A DNA stretch of 64,000 nucleotides, taken from assembly GCF_004377485.1 (NCBI RefSeq), contig NZ_SNTY01000014.1, forward strand, positions 186,001 through 250,000, in the 5' to 3' direction. The notes below the pieces were generated by a model, which was not told where the DNA came from, searched no databases, and worked only from the letters and a program-made list of their open reading frames with translations. Both the position numbers and the translations under genes were made by a program. Positions 1-7,364 of the stretch are shown here, piece after piece (within the stretch, counting starts at the first letter, position 1; every line of letters begins with the position of its first letter). This DNA is from Alkanindiges illinoisensis. Its GTDB lineage: Bacteria; Pseudomonadota; Gammaproteobacteria; Pseudomonadales; Moraxellaceae.

Positions 1-196
1 GTTCCAGCCACTGTTTGATCTGTGCAGCACTAATACTGTCATCAAAGGCCTGCCTGAGCTGGGCGATATTAACCGGCCCTTCACTGGCAAAAATCAGGGC
101 TTCCAGCCGCAGCAGGGCATCATCAATAATATTGACTGGATGATGCACGCCAGGCTGCAACAATGCTGGATGAGTGGGGTCGGTATCAGGCAGCAT
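1..196 (-). CDS. scpB: Segregation and condensation protein B (partial, N-terminal part)
   Basis: Only the first 65 codons lie in the window; the rest runs off the left edge. The reading frame begins at the ATG complementary to 194-196 (MLPDTDPTHPAL...) and continues with LEALIFASEGPVNIAQLRQAF, which fits the first winged-helix domain of ScpB, the dimeric partner of ScpA in the SMC (condensin-like) complex. The start lies inside the end of scpA, an 11-bp overlap that suggests translational coupling. Identification rests on this short segment plus the adjacent scpA; the pair is conserved in bacteria. Confidence 0.85.
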   Translation of the reverse strand, partial: MLPDTDPTHPALLQPGVHHPVNIIDDALLRLEALIFASEGPVNIAQLRQAFDDSISAAQIKQWLE

Positions 197-992
197 GGCT
201 TCGCCGTCCTGTAACTGCCAGTGGCTGCTCAATCCCACAGCCACGGATTTCAAGCTCGCCTTGCCGCACCAGTTCCAGCACCGCCATAAAGGTCACCACA
301 ATGCCCATGTGACCTTGCGCCGGATTAATCAGCTGGTAAAACGACATCACCTCACCCTGCATGGCCATCTGACGGATAAAATCAATGCGTTCTTCCAGTT
401 GTACGGGTTCTACTTCCACCTGATGGCTTTGCAGGCGCGGGCGCTTGAGCAGCAAGGTCATGGCCTGATGCAACAGGCTGGCATCAAATTGCTCATCATC
501 CTGTGTGTAAATGGCAGCCACTGTGCTATTGGCATCAAACACATCGCGTTCCAGAATCTGGCAGGCACTCAGCCACAGGGCACCCTGCTTCACCTTGGCA
601 TAGTTTTGCAGGCGACTGAGCAAATCCTGACGCGGGTCATCTTCAGGTTTGGCAATCTGCGGTTTGGGTAACAGCAAACGTGACTTGATATCGGCCAACG
701 ACGCCGCCATCACCATATAATCAGCGGCCAGTTCAATATTGAGCGCTTTCATGCCCTGAATATAATGCAGGTACTGGGTAGCAATGGGCGCAATGTCCAG
801 CGTTACCAGATTCAGGCCATTTTTATGAACAAGATAAAGTAAGAAATCCAGCGGCCCTTCGAAGTATTCCAGCAAAATCTGGAATGCCTCAGGCGGGATA
901 TACAGGTCATCCGGGATTTGGGAAAACCACTCATCATACATACGGGCAACCGTAGGCTGAGCAGGTTCACCAGCAATTTGTTGTTGGTTCAT
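186..992 (-). CDS. scpA: Segregation and condensation protein A
   Basis: Kleisin subunit that bridges the SMC heads in the bacterial condensin complex and acts in chromosome compaction and segregation. The protein shows the typical N-terminal kleisin pattern FEGPLDFLLYLVHKNGLNL followed by LAADYMVMAASLADIKSRLLL, and a C-terminal winged-helix region. I chose the ATG at 992 (MNQQQIAGEP, 268 aa); the frame is open upstream to a TTG at 1019 that would add nine residues, and neither start has a clear Shine-Dalgarno. The stop overlaps the scpB start by 11 bp, so scpA-scpB form one minus-strand unit. A weak promoter candidate lies at 1105-1135. Confidence 0.93.
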   Translation of the reverse strand: MNQQQIAGEPAQPTVARMYDEWFSQIPDDLYIPPEAFQILLEYFEGPLDFLLYLVHKNGLNLVTLDIAPIATQYLHYIQGMKALNIELAADYMVMAASLADIKSRLLLPKPQIAKPEDDPRQDLLSRLQNYAKVKQGALWLSACQILERDVFDANSTVAAIYTQDDEQFDASLLHQAMTLLLKRPRLQSHQVEVEPVQLEERIDFIRQMAMQGEVMSFYQLINPAQGHMGIVVTFMAVLELVRQGELEIRGCGIEQPLAVTGRRSHAA

Positions 993-1104
993 ATAATTAG
1001 GCCACGCGAATTTATACAAAAGGCATGAAAAATAGTTACCATCATCTGAGCAATAACAGTGCGCAGAGCTGTCTACTTCACAAAATAATAAGCGCTACAA
1101 AAAA

Positions 1105-1135
1105 ACTGTATTAAGCTTTTTCCAGTGAAAGTCAA
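1105..1135 (-). promoter_or_regulatory. Candidate sigma-70 promoter for scpA-scpB
   Basis: Read on the minus strand, TTGACT (complement of 1130-1135) is followed about 16-19 nt later by an AT-rich -10-like stretch around 1105-1114 (TAATACAGT). The -35 is good, but the -10 match is mediocre and its register is ambiguous. The position, about 115 nt before the scpA ATG, is plausible. Confidence 0.35.
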
Positions 1136-1290
1136 CAGGCGCGTTTAAATAGCACTTTCTATGCCAACTTCTTATATTTACAAAAATTGACAGTTTTGCG
1201 CTCGTAATGAGAGGATTGTACAGCAAAGCAACCGTTTAAGTGTGAACGATCAGTCAGTTTGCAAATTATCTTATTCTTTGAAAAATAACC

Positions 1291-1327
1291 TTCAGCCTGC
1301 TGGTAAAATCATTTTAGACAGGCTGAA
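1291..1327 (-). terminator. Stem-loop downstream of the yciO-like gene
   Basis: A perfect 9-bp inverted repeat, TTCAGCCTG (1291-1299) and CAGGCTGAA (1319-1327), encloses a 19-nt loop. In the minus-strand reading it is followed within a few bases by a T-rich stretch (GGTTATTTTTC), as expected for a weak intrinsic terminator of the gene ending at 1372. The loop is long. Confidence 0.5.
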
Positions 1328-1371
1328 TGAGACGTATACAACCAGACAGAACAGTTTATTTAAAATTTTAA

Positions 1372-1995
1372 TTATGCGAATGCGCTCACATTTCCCATGC
1401 CTTCACGTACTACAACCGGGTAATCACCTGACAAATCAATGATACTGGTCACGCCACGGCTACACACGCCCCCATCAATAAACAGCTCAATTTGCTTGCC
1501 CAGTTGCATTTCAATGTCGTAGGGGTCGTCAAATGGCAGGTCTTGTCCCGGTAAAATCAGGGTGCTGGTGAGCAGCGGTTCATTCAGTTCTTCGAGCAAT
1601 GCCTGACAAATCAGGTTGGTTGGAATACGAATACCAATGGTTTTTTTCTTGGGATGCAACAGACGACGGGGCACTTCGCTGGTGGCTGGTAGAATAAAAG
1701 TACAAATACTGGGGGTGTTGGCCTTCAATAAACGGTAGGTACTGTTATCTACCTTGGCATAAGTGGCAATATCGGACAAATCCCGACACAAAATGGCATA
1801 TTGGTGCTGCGCGGGTAAGCGACGGATTTGCCCAATTTTTTCCATTGCCGCCTTGTCACCGATATGACAGCCAATCGCATAACAGGCATCAGTAGGATAA
1901 ACCGCCACATCACCGGCACGGATGCGGTCAACGGCCTGCTGAATCAGGCGTGGCTGCGGATTATCCGGATGAATACGTAAATGCAGCATGTTCAT
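1372..1995 (-). CDS. YciO/Sua5/YrdC-family protein (L-threonylcarbamoyladenylate synthase-like)
   Basis: A 207-aa single-domain protein of the YrdC/Sua5 fold. The family signatures are GDVAVYPTDACYAIGC near the N-terminus (nucleotide/threonine pocket), a KKKTIGIRIPTN segment in the middle, and SRGVTSIIDLSGDYPVVVREG at the C-terminus. True TsaC/TsaC2 enzymes make threonylcarbamoyl-AMP for the t6A37 modification of ANN-decoding tRNAs. YciO orthologues are close relatives whose role is less settled, and the length and ending here look more like YciO. The first ATG is at 1995. A second in-frame ATG at 1989 is better spaced (8-9 nt) from the AAGGA just upstream and may be the true start. It stands alone on the minus strand. 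Confidence 0.85.
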   Translation of the reverse strand: MNMLHLRIHPDNPQPRLIQQAVDRIRAGDVAVYPTDACYAIGCHIGDKAAMEKIGQIRRLPAQHQYAILCRDLSDIATYAKVDNSTYRLLKANTPSICTFILPATSEVPRRLLHPKKKTIGIRIPTNLICQALLEELNEPLLTSTLILPGQDLPFDDPYDIEMQLGKQIELFIDGGVCSRGVTSIIDLSGDYPVVVREGMGNVSAFA

Positions 1996-2157
1996 GTTCC
2001 TTGTTGTTCAATTAAAACACGCCCATGAAGTGGTGTGTTACCACCTTAGACTATGCTTATATTTAATCTAGGCTATTTTGATTGATTTCACTTTAAAAAA
2101 TGTAAAATTAATGACGAATTTCTAAAGGATGGATAATCAGTATTATTAGATCTCTTG

Positions 2158-2228
2158 CATAAGTCTGGTTTCGACAAGCTCAACCGACGCTGCCTGAGCC
2201 TGTCGAAGGCGAGTTGGTACAACTTATG
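2158..2228. repeat. Nested REP-like palindromic element
   Basis: The inner inverted repeat is TTCGACAAGCTCA (2170-2182) with TGAGCCTGTCGAA (2195-2207), 12 of 13 positions complementary around a 12-nt loop. An outer perfect repeat CATAAGT (2158-2164) / ACTTATG (2222-2228) frames it. The TTCGACAAGCTCA...TGAGCCTGTCGAA arrangement resembles intergenic REP-type palindromes seen in many gammaproteobacteria. It lies outside any gene. Copy number in the genome cannot be judged from this window; no second copy was noticed here. Confidence 0.6.
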
Positions 2229-2526
2229 AAAGAAGTCTATTGCTGCATAAGCTACTCTGCGTTGATCAGCGTATAAAGAGGTCTACCATTCTCTGACGTC
2301 GAAGTAAGGCATTTTAGTGCTTGACCAAGCTGCATTGGGCTTTTGCTGCTGACAGGGAATAATAGTCAATCCTTTCTGTTATACTGGTGCAAGGTGGCAT
2401 TAGACAATTTGGTTCTGCTATCCTGCCGCAAGCTGCTTAAACTGGCAGCATCAGTCCACTGGTCAGGCATTTGGGTGCCTGTCCTATGAAAATTTAGCAA
2501 TAGCGTGTAAAATTATATCTTATTCT

Positions 2527-2555
2527 TTGACAGCGCTCTTACAACTTTGTAGAAT
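2527..2555 (+). promoter_or_regulatory. Sigma-70 promoter of yceD-rpmF
   Basis: A perfect TTGACA (2527-2532) and TAGAAT (2550-2555) are separated by exactly 17 nt. The predicted start near 2562 leaves a leader of only about 20 nt before the yceD ATG at 2582, which has no strong Shine-Dalgarno. Confidence 0.75.
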
Positions 2556-2581
2556 TGCCGCCCTGTATGTGTTAGCAAATC

Positions 2582-3205
2582 ATGTCAGCAAATCATTTTT
2601 CATCAAACGACAGCGCATCAAAGCACGTGTCATCAAGCGCGTCCCAGTTACCGTCTCGGATCGAGCCGTTTAAGTGGGCAGAGCAAGGCTATAACTGGGC
2701 CGGTCAGGTTCCATTAAGCCGTTTTGCACGTATTGCCAGTGAAGCAACTGTACCTGCGGGTCAGCCTGATACTGACGAGCTTATGGTAAACGTTGATTGT
2801 CGCCTGTATATGGATGACTATCAGCGTGTTGCATGGCTTGATGGGACACTGTCTGCCACAGTGCCGATGACATGCCAGCGTTGTCTGGAACCTGTTGAGG
2901 TTCCGGTGGCAACTCAGGTTCATCTGGCACTGCTGACCGATGAGAAACAGGCTTCACGCCTGGATGAGGATGCTGATTTTGTCATTCTCAGTGAAGAGCA
3001 GGTGGTTCATGGCGTAGATGACGTCCAGACCATTGACCTGATCGAATTGCTGGAAGACGAACTCTTATTGTCGGTGCCGATTTCACCACGCCATGACGCG
3101 TGTGAAAACCAGCATCAACCTGTGGTAGAGGATGAGCCAGAGCAGATCAAGCGTGATAATCCGTTTGAAGCACTGGCTAGTCTTAAAGGTAAACTGGATT
3201 CTTAA
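2582..3205 (+). CDS. yceD: YceD family protein (DUF177), 23S rRNA accumulation protein
   Basis: A 207-aa YceD/DUF177 protein. The family hallmark is the CxxC-type segment MTCQRCLEPVEVPV near residues 98-111, followed by an acidic stretch (DEDADFVILSEEQV) and the conserved IDLIELLEDELLLSVPISPRH motif with a nearby Cys. In E. coli, YceD is needed for normal 23S rRNA accumulation; the biochemical activity is unknown. It is directly followed by rpmF (70 bp), the near-universal arrangement, and both are driven by the strong promoter at 2527-2555. The first 25 residues are Ser-rich and probably disordered. Confidence 0.92.
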   Translation: MSANHFSSNDSASKHVSSSASQLPSRIEPFKWAEQGYNWAGQVPLSRFARIASEATVPAGQPDTDELMVNVDCRLYMDDYQRVAWLDGTLSATVPMTCQRCLEPVEVPVATQVHLALLTDEKQASRLDEDADFVILSEEQVVHGVDDVQTIDLIELLEDELLLSVPISPRHDACENQHQPVVEDEPEQIKRDNPFEALASLKGKLDS

Positions 3206-3275
3206 CATTTTTAAGTCTCCGGCCCAGATTAAAGTTATTGCCTGATCTATTTGATCAATTGTTAAGGAGCCTCTC

Positions 3276-3461
3276 ATGGCCGTTCAGCAAAACCGTAAAA
3301 GCCGTGCTCGCCGTGACATGCGCCGTTCGCACGATGCACTTATCGCCAACACTGTATCAGTTGATAAAACAACTGGTGAATCCCATCTGCGTCACCATGT
3401 GACCAAAGATGGTTTCTATCGTGGCCGTCAACTGTTTGCCACACCAGCAACAGAAGAATAA
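3276..3461 (+). CDS. rpmF: 50S ribosomal protein L32
   Basis: A 61-aa basic protein, [22 protein letters not shown]..., the standard bL32 N-terminus ([21 protein letters not shown] type) and usual length. It is a component of the 50S subunit. A clear Shine-Dalgarno (AAGGAG, about 3264-3270) precedes the ATG. It follows yceD and is followed by an intrinsic terminator at 3505-3529, so the downstream fab genes probably need their own promoter or read-through. Confidence 0.97.
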   Translation: MAVQQNRKSRARRDMRRSHDALIANTVSVDKTTGESHLRHHVTKDGFYRGRQLFATPATEE

Positions 3462-3504
3462 TTGATTTAGGGTGCGCACTTTATGCCACCGTTGATCAAC
3501 CGAG

Positions 3505-3529
3505 TGGGAGCTTAGGCTCCCATTTTTAT
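3505..3529 (+). terminator. Intrinsic terminator after rpmF
   Basis: A 7-bp stem TGGGAGC (3505-3511) / GCTCCCA (3516-3522) with a TTAG loop is followed directly by TTTTTATT. It separates yceD-rpmF from fabD-fabG-acpP. Confidence 0.8.
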
Positions 3530-3618
3530 TGACTTTTTATTGATGTTGACTTCAAGTCCTGATTTGGCTAACTACTGAATCGGGATAACAAGACAAGAGG
3601 TCTTAAGGAATCTTGCAC

Positions 3619-4602
3619 ATGACAGCGTCCATCAGTCTCCCGAAGCTTCAGGGACATACCGCATTTGTTTTTCCGGGGCAAGGCTCACAAAAGGCAGGCA
3701 TGCTCGCTGAACTGGCCGAGCAGTTTAGCCTGATCCGGCACACTTTTGATGAAAGCAGTAATGCACTCGGTTTCGATGTCTGGCAGATCGCCCAGAGTGG
3801 CGAGCAACTGGATCAGACTGCCTATACCCAACCGGTATTGCTCACCGCCAGCATTGCGATTTGGCGTGTATGGCAGGAACTGGGCGGTGTCAAACCTGCT
3901 GTCCTGGCAGGTCATTCGCTGGGTGAATATAGCGCGCTGGTGGCAGCAGGCAGCTTGAGTCTTAGTGATGCCGTCAAGCTGGTGCATTTGCGCGGCCAGC
4001 TCATGCAGAATGCAGTGGCTGAAGGACAGGGCGCTATGGCTGCCTTGCTCGGCAAAACTGATGCCGAAGTAGAAGCCTTATGTGCACTGGTGAGCCAGCA
4101 AACGGGACAAGTGGTGGAAGCCGCCAATTACAATGCAGCCGGGCAGGTGGTTATTGCTGGCACGAAAGATGCGGTAATGCAAGCCATTGCACAGGCCAAA
4201 GAACAAGGCGCCAAGGCCATTGTGTTACCGGTGAGTGTACCTTCACACTGCGCGCTTATGCAGCCTGCGGCCGAAAAACTGGCTGAGGCACTGGCCAACA
4301 CCTGCTTTAATGCACCGCTTATTCCGGTCGTACAGAATGTCAATGCCCAGATTGAAGCAGATGTCGACAGTATCAAAACTGCGCTCATTCAGCAATTGTA
4401 TCGTCCGGTACGTTGGACGCAAAGTATGCAGATGCTGGCCAGTCTGGGCACTGAATATGTGGTGGAGTGTGGCGCAGGCAACGTGCTGGCCAATCTGGCC
4501 AAGCGCCTGCCCAGTGTAAAGGCGGCCTATGCCACCGATACGCGCACCCGGCTGGAAGATGCCTTGAGTGCGATTTCTCTGGCAGAAGGAAAACTGGCAT
4601 GA
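3619..4602 (+). CDS. fabD: Malonyl-CoA:ACP transacylase
   Basis: Transfers malonate from malonyl-CoA to ACP to supply extender units for type II fatty-acid synthesis. It shows the N-terminal FVFPGQGSQKAGM motif, the nucleophile motif AGHSLGEYSAL (Ser100) and the later SVPSHCALM histidine region; 327 aa is normal. The ATG at 3619 was chosen because TAAGGA ends 9 nt upstream; a TTG two codons earlier (3613) is in frame but less likely. The stop overlaps the fabG ATG (ATGA, 4599-4602). The preceding rpmF terminator suggests separate transcription. Confidence 0.96.
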   Translation: MTASISLPKLQGHTAFVFPGQGSQKAGMLAELAEQFSLIRHTFDESSNALGFDVWQIAQSGEQLDQTAYTQPVLLTASIAIWRVWQELGGVKPAVLAGHSLGEYSALVAAGSLSLSDAVKLVHLRGQLMQNAVAEGQGAMAALLGKTDAEVEALCALVSQQTGQVVEAANYNAAGQVVIAGTKDAVMQAIAQAKEQGAKAIVLPVSVPSHCALMQPAAEKLAEALANTCFNAPLIPVVQNVNAQIEADVDSIKTALIQQLYRPVRWTQSMQMLASLGTEYVVECGAGNVLANLAKRLPSVKAAYATDTRTRLEDALSAISLAEGKLA

Positions 4603-5345
4603 GTACAGAAAATATAAACGGTAAAAAAGTGGCCTTGGTTACTGGCGCAACGCGTGGCATCGGTGCCGCGATTGCAAAGCAACTGATTCAGGATGGCCTG
4701 TTTGTGGTGGGAACCGCAACCACCACAGAAGGTGCTGCGCGGATTAGTGAGCAACTGGCGGGTCAGGGCGCGGGCATGCTGCTGGATGTGCGTGACAGTG
4801 CTGCCATTGACCAGTTAATCACGCAAATTGAAGCAGAATTCGGTTCGGTTGCTGTACTGGTCAACAATGCAGGCATTACCCGTGACAATTTGCTGCTGCG
4901 CATGAGCCATGATGACTGGAGCGATATTTTATCCATCCATTTGGGTGCTGTATTCCAGCTCTCCAAGCGTGTCCTGCGTGGCATGACCAAAATGCGCTTT
5001 GGCCGTATTGTCAGCGTTAGCTCGGTGGTGGCGCAAATGGGCAATGGCGGACAAGCCAACTATGCAGCCGCAAAGGCAGGCATGGAAGGTTTTAGCCGTA
5101 GTCTGGCCCGTGAAATGGGTAGCCGTAATATCACGGTCAACTGTGTGGCACCGGGTTTTATTGCCACCGACATGACAGAAGAACTCAGTGCAGAGGCCAA
5201 AGCCAAAATGCTGGCACAAATTGCAGTCAACCGTTTGGGTGCTCCAGAAGACATTGCCCATGCGGTAAGTTTTCTGGTCAGTGAAAATTCTGGTTACATA
5301 ACTGGTACGGTTTTGCCGGTCAATGGCGGCTTATACATGCACTAA
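4599..5345 (+). CDS. fabG: 3-oxoacyl-[ACP] reductase
   Basis: NADPH-dependent reduction of 3-ketoacyl-ACP in fatty-acid elongation. Classical short-chain dehydrogenase features are present: TGATRGIGAAIA (cofactor glycine motif), LVNNAGITRDNLLLRM, the catalytic Ser in SVSSVV, YAAAKAG with the Tyr-Lys pair, and the C-terminal ending ITGTVLPVNGGLYM. It is 248 aa from the ATG at 4599, which overlaps the fabD stop by 4 bp; the frame is open further upstream inside fabD, but that extension is out-of-frame fabD sequence. The order fabD-fabG-acpP is standard. Confidence 0.96.
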   Translation: MSTENINGKKVALVTGATRGIGAAIAKQLIQDGLFVVGTATTTEGAARISEQLAGQGAGMLLDVRDSAAIDQLITQIEAEFGSVAVLVNNAGITRDNLLLRMSHDDWSDILSIHLGAVFQLSKRVLRGMTKMRFGRIVSVSSVVAQMGNGGQANYAAAKAGMEGFSRSLAREMGSRNITVNCVAPGFIATDMTEELSAEAKAKMLAQIAVNRLGAPEDIAHAVSFLVSENSGYITGTVLPVNGGLYMH

Positions 5346-5361
5346 AAACCATTTTGGTTCT

Positions 5362-5389
5362 TTGTAATTGCGCGAGTTTAGTCTAAACT
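5362..5389 (+). promoter_or_regulatory. Candidate acpP promoter with palindrome over the -10
   Basis: TTGTAA (5362-5367), a 16-nt spacer and TAAACT (5384-5389) form a plausible sigma-70 promoter 45 nt before the acpP start. A perfect 15-nt palindrome, 7-bp arms around a single T (5375-5389, AGTTTAG-T-CTAAACT), covers the -10 and could be an operator or a chance symmetry. Confidence 0.5.
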
Positions 5390-5433
5390 AGGCCGGTACA
5401 TTTAATAACGCCACATGCATGAGGAGAATTCCT

Positions 5434-5676
5434 GTGAGCGATATCGAACAACGCATTAAAAAAGCTGTGGCTGAACAGCTCGGTATGCGTGCTGAAGACA
5501 TCAAGAATGAAGCATCTTTTATGGACGATCTGGGTGCAGATTCATTGGACTTGGTAGAGCTGGTGATGTCATTTGAAAATGACTTCGGCATTACAATTCC
5601 TGATGAAGATTCCAATGCCATTACCACCGTTCAATCTGCCATTGATTATGTCAGTGCCAAGGTGGGCGAAGCCTGA
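5434..5676 (+). CDS. acpP: Acyl carrier protein
   Basis: An 80-aa acidic carrier that holds growing acyl chains on 4'-phosphopantetheine attached to Ser37 of the [14 protein letters not shown] motif. The start is the GTG at 5434 ([16 protein letters not shown] follows, as in AcpP of many gammaproteobacteria), with GAGGAG at 5421-5426 as ribosome binding site. The upstream in-frame ATG at 5419 would overlap that Shine-Dalgarno and is unlikely. It is the last gene of the fab cluster, with its own candidate promoter and a terminator immediately after. Confidence 0.97.
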   Translation: MSDIEQRIKKAVAEQLGMRAEDIKNEASFMDDLGADSLDLVELVMSFENDFGITIPDEDSNAITTVQSAIDYVSAKVGEA

Positions 5677-5988
5677 TCTACTGTAACAGGCTTGCATTAA
5701 AACCGCGCCAGTCGCGGTTTTTTGTTGACTGTATTTTGCCGCTTAATTCAAAGCAGACAAGAACATCGGTTGTTTTTCATTCTTTATGGCACAACTGATA
5801 TTTTATTACCTGGTCTTTATGATGATGTAAATTTTGTAAAGCGCATTAAAACAACACTCTAATGACTACAACGTGACTTACACACACGATCAAATAAAAA
5901 CTTCTAGGCTAGAAACTCATCAATTTTCTGAGACAGGCACACTAACCAGAATCATGGGAATTGTGCACAACAAGATGGAGAATAAACT
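5677..5988. other. Intergenic region between acpP and the Kbp/LysM gene
   Basis: Holds the acpP terminator (5701-5723). The rest (about 5730-5975) is AT-rich with no supported ORF. A Shine-Dalgarno (GATGGAG) precedes the next gene. No promoter there is clear enough to name. Confidence 0.45.
5701..5723 (+). terminator. Intrinsic terminator after acpP
   Basis: Stem AACCGCG (5701-5707) / CGCGGTT (5713-5719) with a 5-nt loop, followed by a T-run (TTTTTTG including the last stem bases). Confidence 0.85.
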
Positions 5989-6537
5989 ATGGGTATTTTT
6001 AATTTTACCAAAGGCATTGGTGAAAAACTGACGGGTCATAAACAACAGCCCGCGCCTGCCGCCAATCCAAACACCACGCATCAGGCTGCACCATCTGCTG
6101 CACCTGCCGCCCCACATCAGGCCACACCGCGTCCGGCTGCGCCTGCTGAGCCTAATCCTCAGGTGATTGCCAATTTACTGTTAAACCGTATTAATGGCTT
6201 AGGATTGGGTATTGATGGTTTAAAAGTTCATTATGAAGGCAACACTGATACCGCCGAGATTAGTGGCACTGCCAAGACGCAGGCTGACCGTGAAAAGGTT
6301 ATTCTGGCTGCAGGCAATGTGGATCATGTGGCCAAAGTCGTTGACCATATTCTGGTCAGTACGCCAGCGCCAGAGAGCAAGTTTTATACCGTAAAATCCG
6401 GTGATACACTGTCAAAAATTTCTCAGCAAGTATATGGCGATTCTGGTAAATACCAGAAAATCTTTGAAGCCAACCAGCCGCTGCTCAGCAGCCCCGACAA
6501 GATCTATCCGGGACAGGTACTGCGGATTCCTGCCTGA
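5989..6537 (+). CDS. kbp: BON and LysM domain protein (Kbp/YgaU-like)
   Basis: A 182-aa protein beginning MGIFNFTKGIGEKLTG, which resembles the N-terminus of E. coli YgaU/Kbp, a small potassium-binding BON-LysM protein. Residues 18-55 form an Ala/Pro/His-rich linker not seen in the 149-aa E. coli protein. A BON domain follows at about 60-120 (INGLGLGIDGLKVHYEGNTDTAEISG...) and a C-terminal LysM domain at about 130-182 (FYTVKSGDTLSKISQQVYG...YPGQVLRIPA). No signal peptide is visible, consistent with a cytoplasmic protein. The gene is monocistronic, with a terminator at 6566-6593. The symbol is by similarity of architecture. Confidence 0.85.
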   Translation: MGIFNFTKGIGEKLTGHKQQPAPAANPNTTHQAAPSAAPAAPHQATPRPAAPAEPNPQVIANLLLNRINGLGLGIDGLKVHYEGNTDTAEISGTAKTQADREKVILAAGNVDHVAKVVDHILVSTPAPESKFYTVKSGDTLSKISQQVYGDSGKYQKIFEANQPLLSSPDKIYPGQVLRIPA

Positions 6538-6565
6538 TTGGCTACTAACTGGTAGCCACCTTTAT

Positions 6566-6593
6566 AAAAAGTCCTGAATCATCAGGACTTTTT
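6566..6593. terminator. Bidirectional intrinsic terminator
   Basis: Stem GTCCTGA (6571-6577) / TCAGGAC (6582-6588) with a 4-nt loop, flanked by A-run and T-run on both sides, so it can serve the plus-strand kbp gene and the minus-strand gene ending at 6689. Confidence 0.8.
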
Positions 6594-6688
6594 AATTATG
6601 AGGCTTAGGTTGAACAGACACCTGTTAGACTATCTGGCACGCCTGCACTATTGAAACCTATAATCCCTAAGCCATAAACAATCCTAAA

Positions 6689-7294
6689 CTAAGCCAAACC
6701 CAGACTGCGCCAGATCCGTGGGTTCATTAGGCGCATGGTACGTTGTAAAATATGCTGCGCTTGCTGGCGGGTCAAGCGTTCATCATTCTGGGTTAATAAC
6801 TGAAGCATGATGACGGCTTGGCGTTTAAGTGCTGTACTTGAAGTGTACTGGATTAATCGGCCCAGCATTAGCGGAATTTGGGCACGATGTAGGCCACTGG
6901 TGCTGTTTTCTAAGTGTTGAATCAATCGCCAGGCTGCTTTGTTAGCCAGTTTCTCACCAATAATTTCATTGATGACCCGTAACACGTCGGGTTGCTGATA
7001 ACGGGTGTAATTCCTCTCAATACTACTAACCAAGTGCTGCTGCTGAGCCAGCCCAAGATTTAGCCAGTTATTGGACAAAAATACATATAGATCAAATGTA
7101 TTTTTAGATTCAGTGGCTAGGGGATGAGCCAGTAACTCAAAAACAGCTTGAATAAGCTGGTTAAAATAAACGGGCTGGGTGTAATACTGAAATTCCAGTT
7201 GCTCTAATAACTGGGTAAATGCTTCTTGCTGCTGCAAGATAAACAGGTGAGAAAGTTGATGAAGCTGCTGCTCAAAACAATAAGAAGTTTCCAT
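6689..7294 (-). CDS. Hypothetical helical protein next to queG
   Basis: I do not recognise a family. From the ATG at 7294 the product is 201 aa (METSYCFEQQLHQLSHLF...), very rich in Gln and Leu, apparently all-helical, with no signal peptide, no transmembrane segment and no Cys cluster. The frame is open upstream to a TTG at 7354 that would add 20 residues. It lies 70 bp downstream of queG on the same strand and probably shares its transcript. Composition is slightly more AT-rich than queG. The C-terminal half (residues about 110-195) has a repeat-like helical pattern that might be a HEAT-like fold; that is inference only. Confidence 0.65.
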   Translation of the reverse strand: METSYCFEQQLHQLSHLFILQQQEAFTQLLEQLEFQYYTQPVYFNQLIQAVFELLAHPLATESKNTFDLYVFLSNNWLNLGLAQQQHLVSSIERNYTRYQQPDVLRVINEIIGEKLANKAAWRLIQHLENSTSGLHRAQIPLMLGRLIQYTSSTALKRQAVIMLQLLTQNDERLTRQQAQHILQRTMRLMNPRIWRSLGLA

Positions 7295-7364
7295 GATCAA
7301 TGCAATCCGGTGATTGCGATAAGTGTGGAAATGACAGTTTAGCAAAATCAGCAATGAAGAAAAA

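Larger units (their letters stand above)
1020..1371. other. Intergenic region between scpA and the yciO-like gene
   Basis: No gene is supported here. The short plus-strand frame at 1242-1442 runs into the yciO-like gene and has no family features. The interval holds a candidate minus-strand promoter for scpA near 1105-1135 and a stem-loop at 1291-1327 that probably ends the yciO-like transcript. The remainder is AT-rich with no structure I can support. Confidence 0.5.
1996..2581. other. Long intergenic region upstream of yceD
   Basis: No ORF here is supported. The stretch contains the nested palindrome at 2158-2228 and, at its right end, a near-consensus promoter (2527-2555) for yceD-rpmF. 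A small CAGGCA/TGCCTG hairpin at 2464-2481 has no U-tract. The 2230-2460 part is mixed-composition DNA that I cannot assign; a small RNA there is possible, but nothing in the sequence proves it. Confidence 0.5.

Noticed and set aside
1242-1442. 66-codon ORF upstream of and into the yciO-like gene
   Set aside because: Overlaps the 3' end of the real gene antisense and has no ribosome binding site; the region also holds a terminator-like stem.
2464-2481. CAGGCA/TGCCTG hairpin before the yceD promoter
   Set aside because: Six base pairs, no U-tract, and no gene upstream to terminate.
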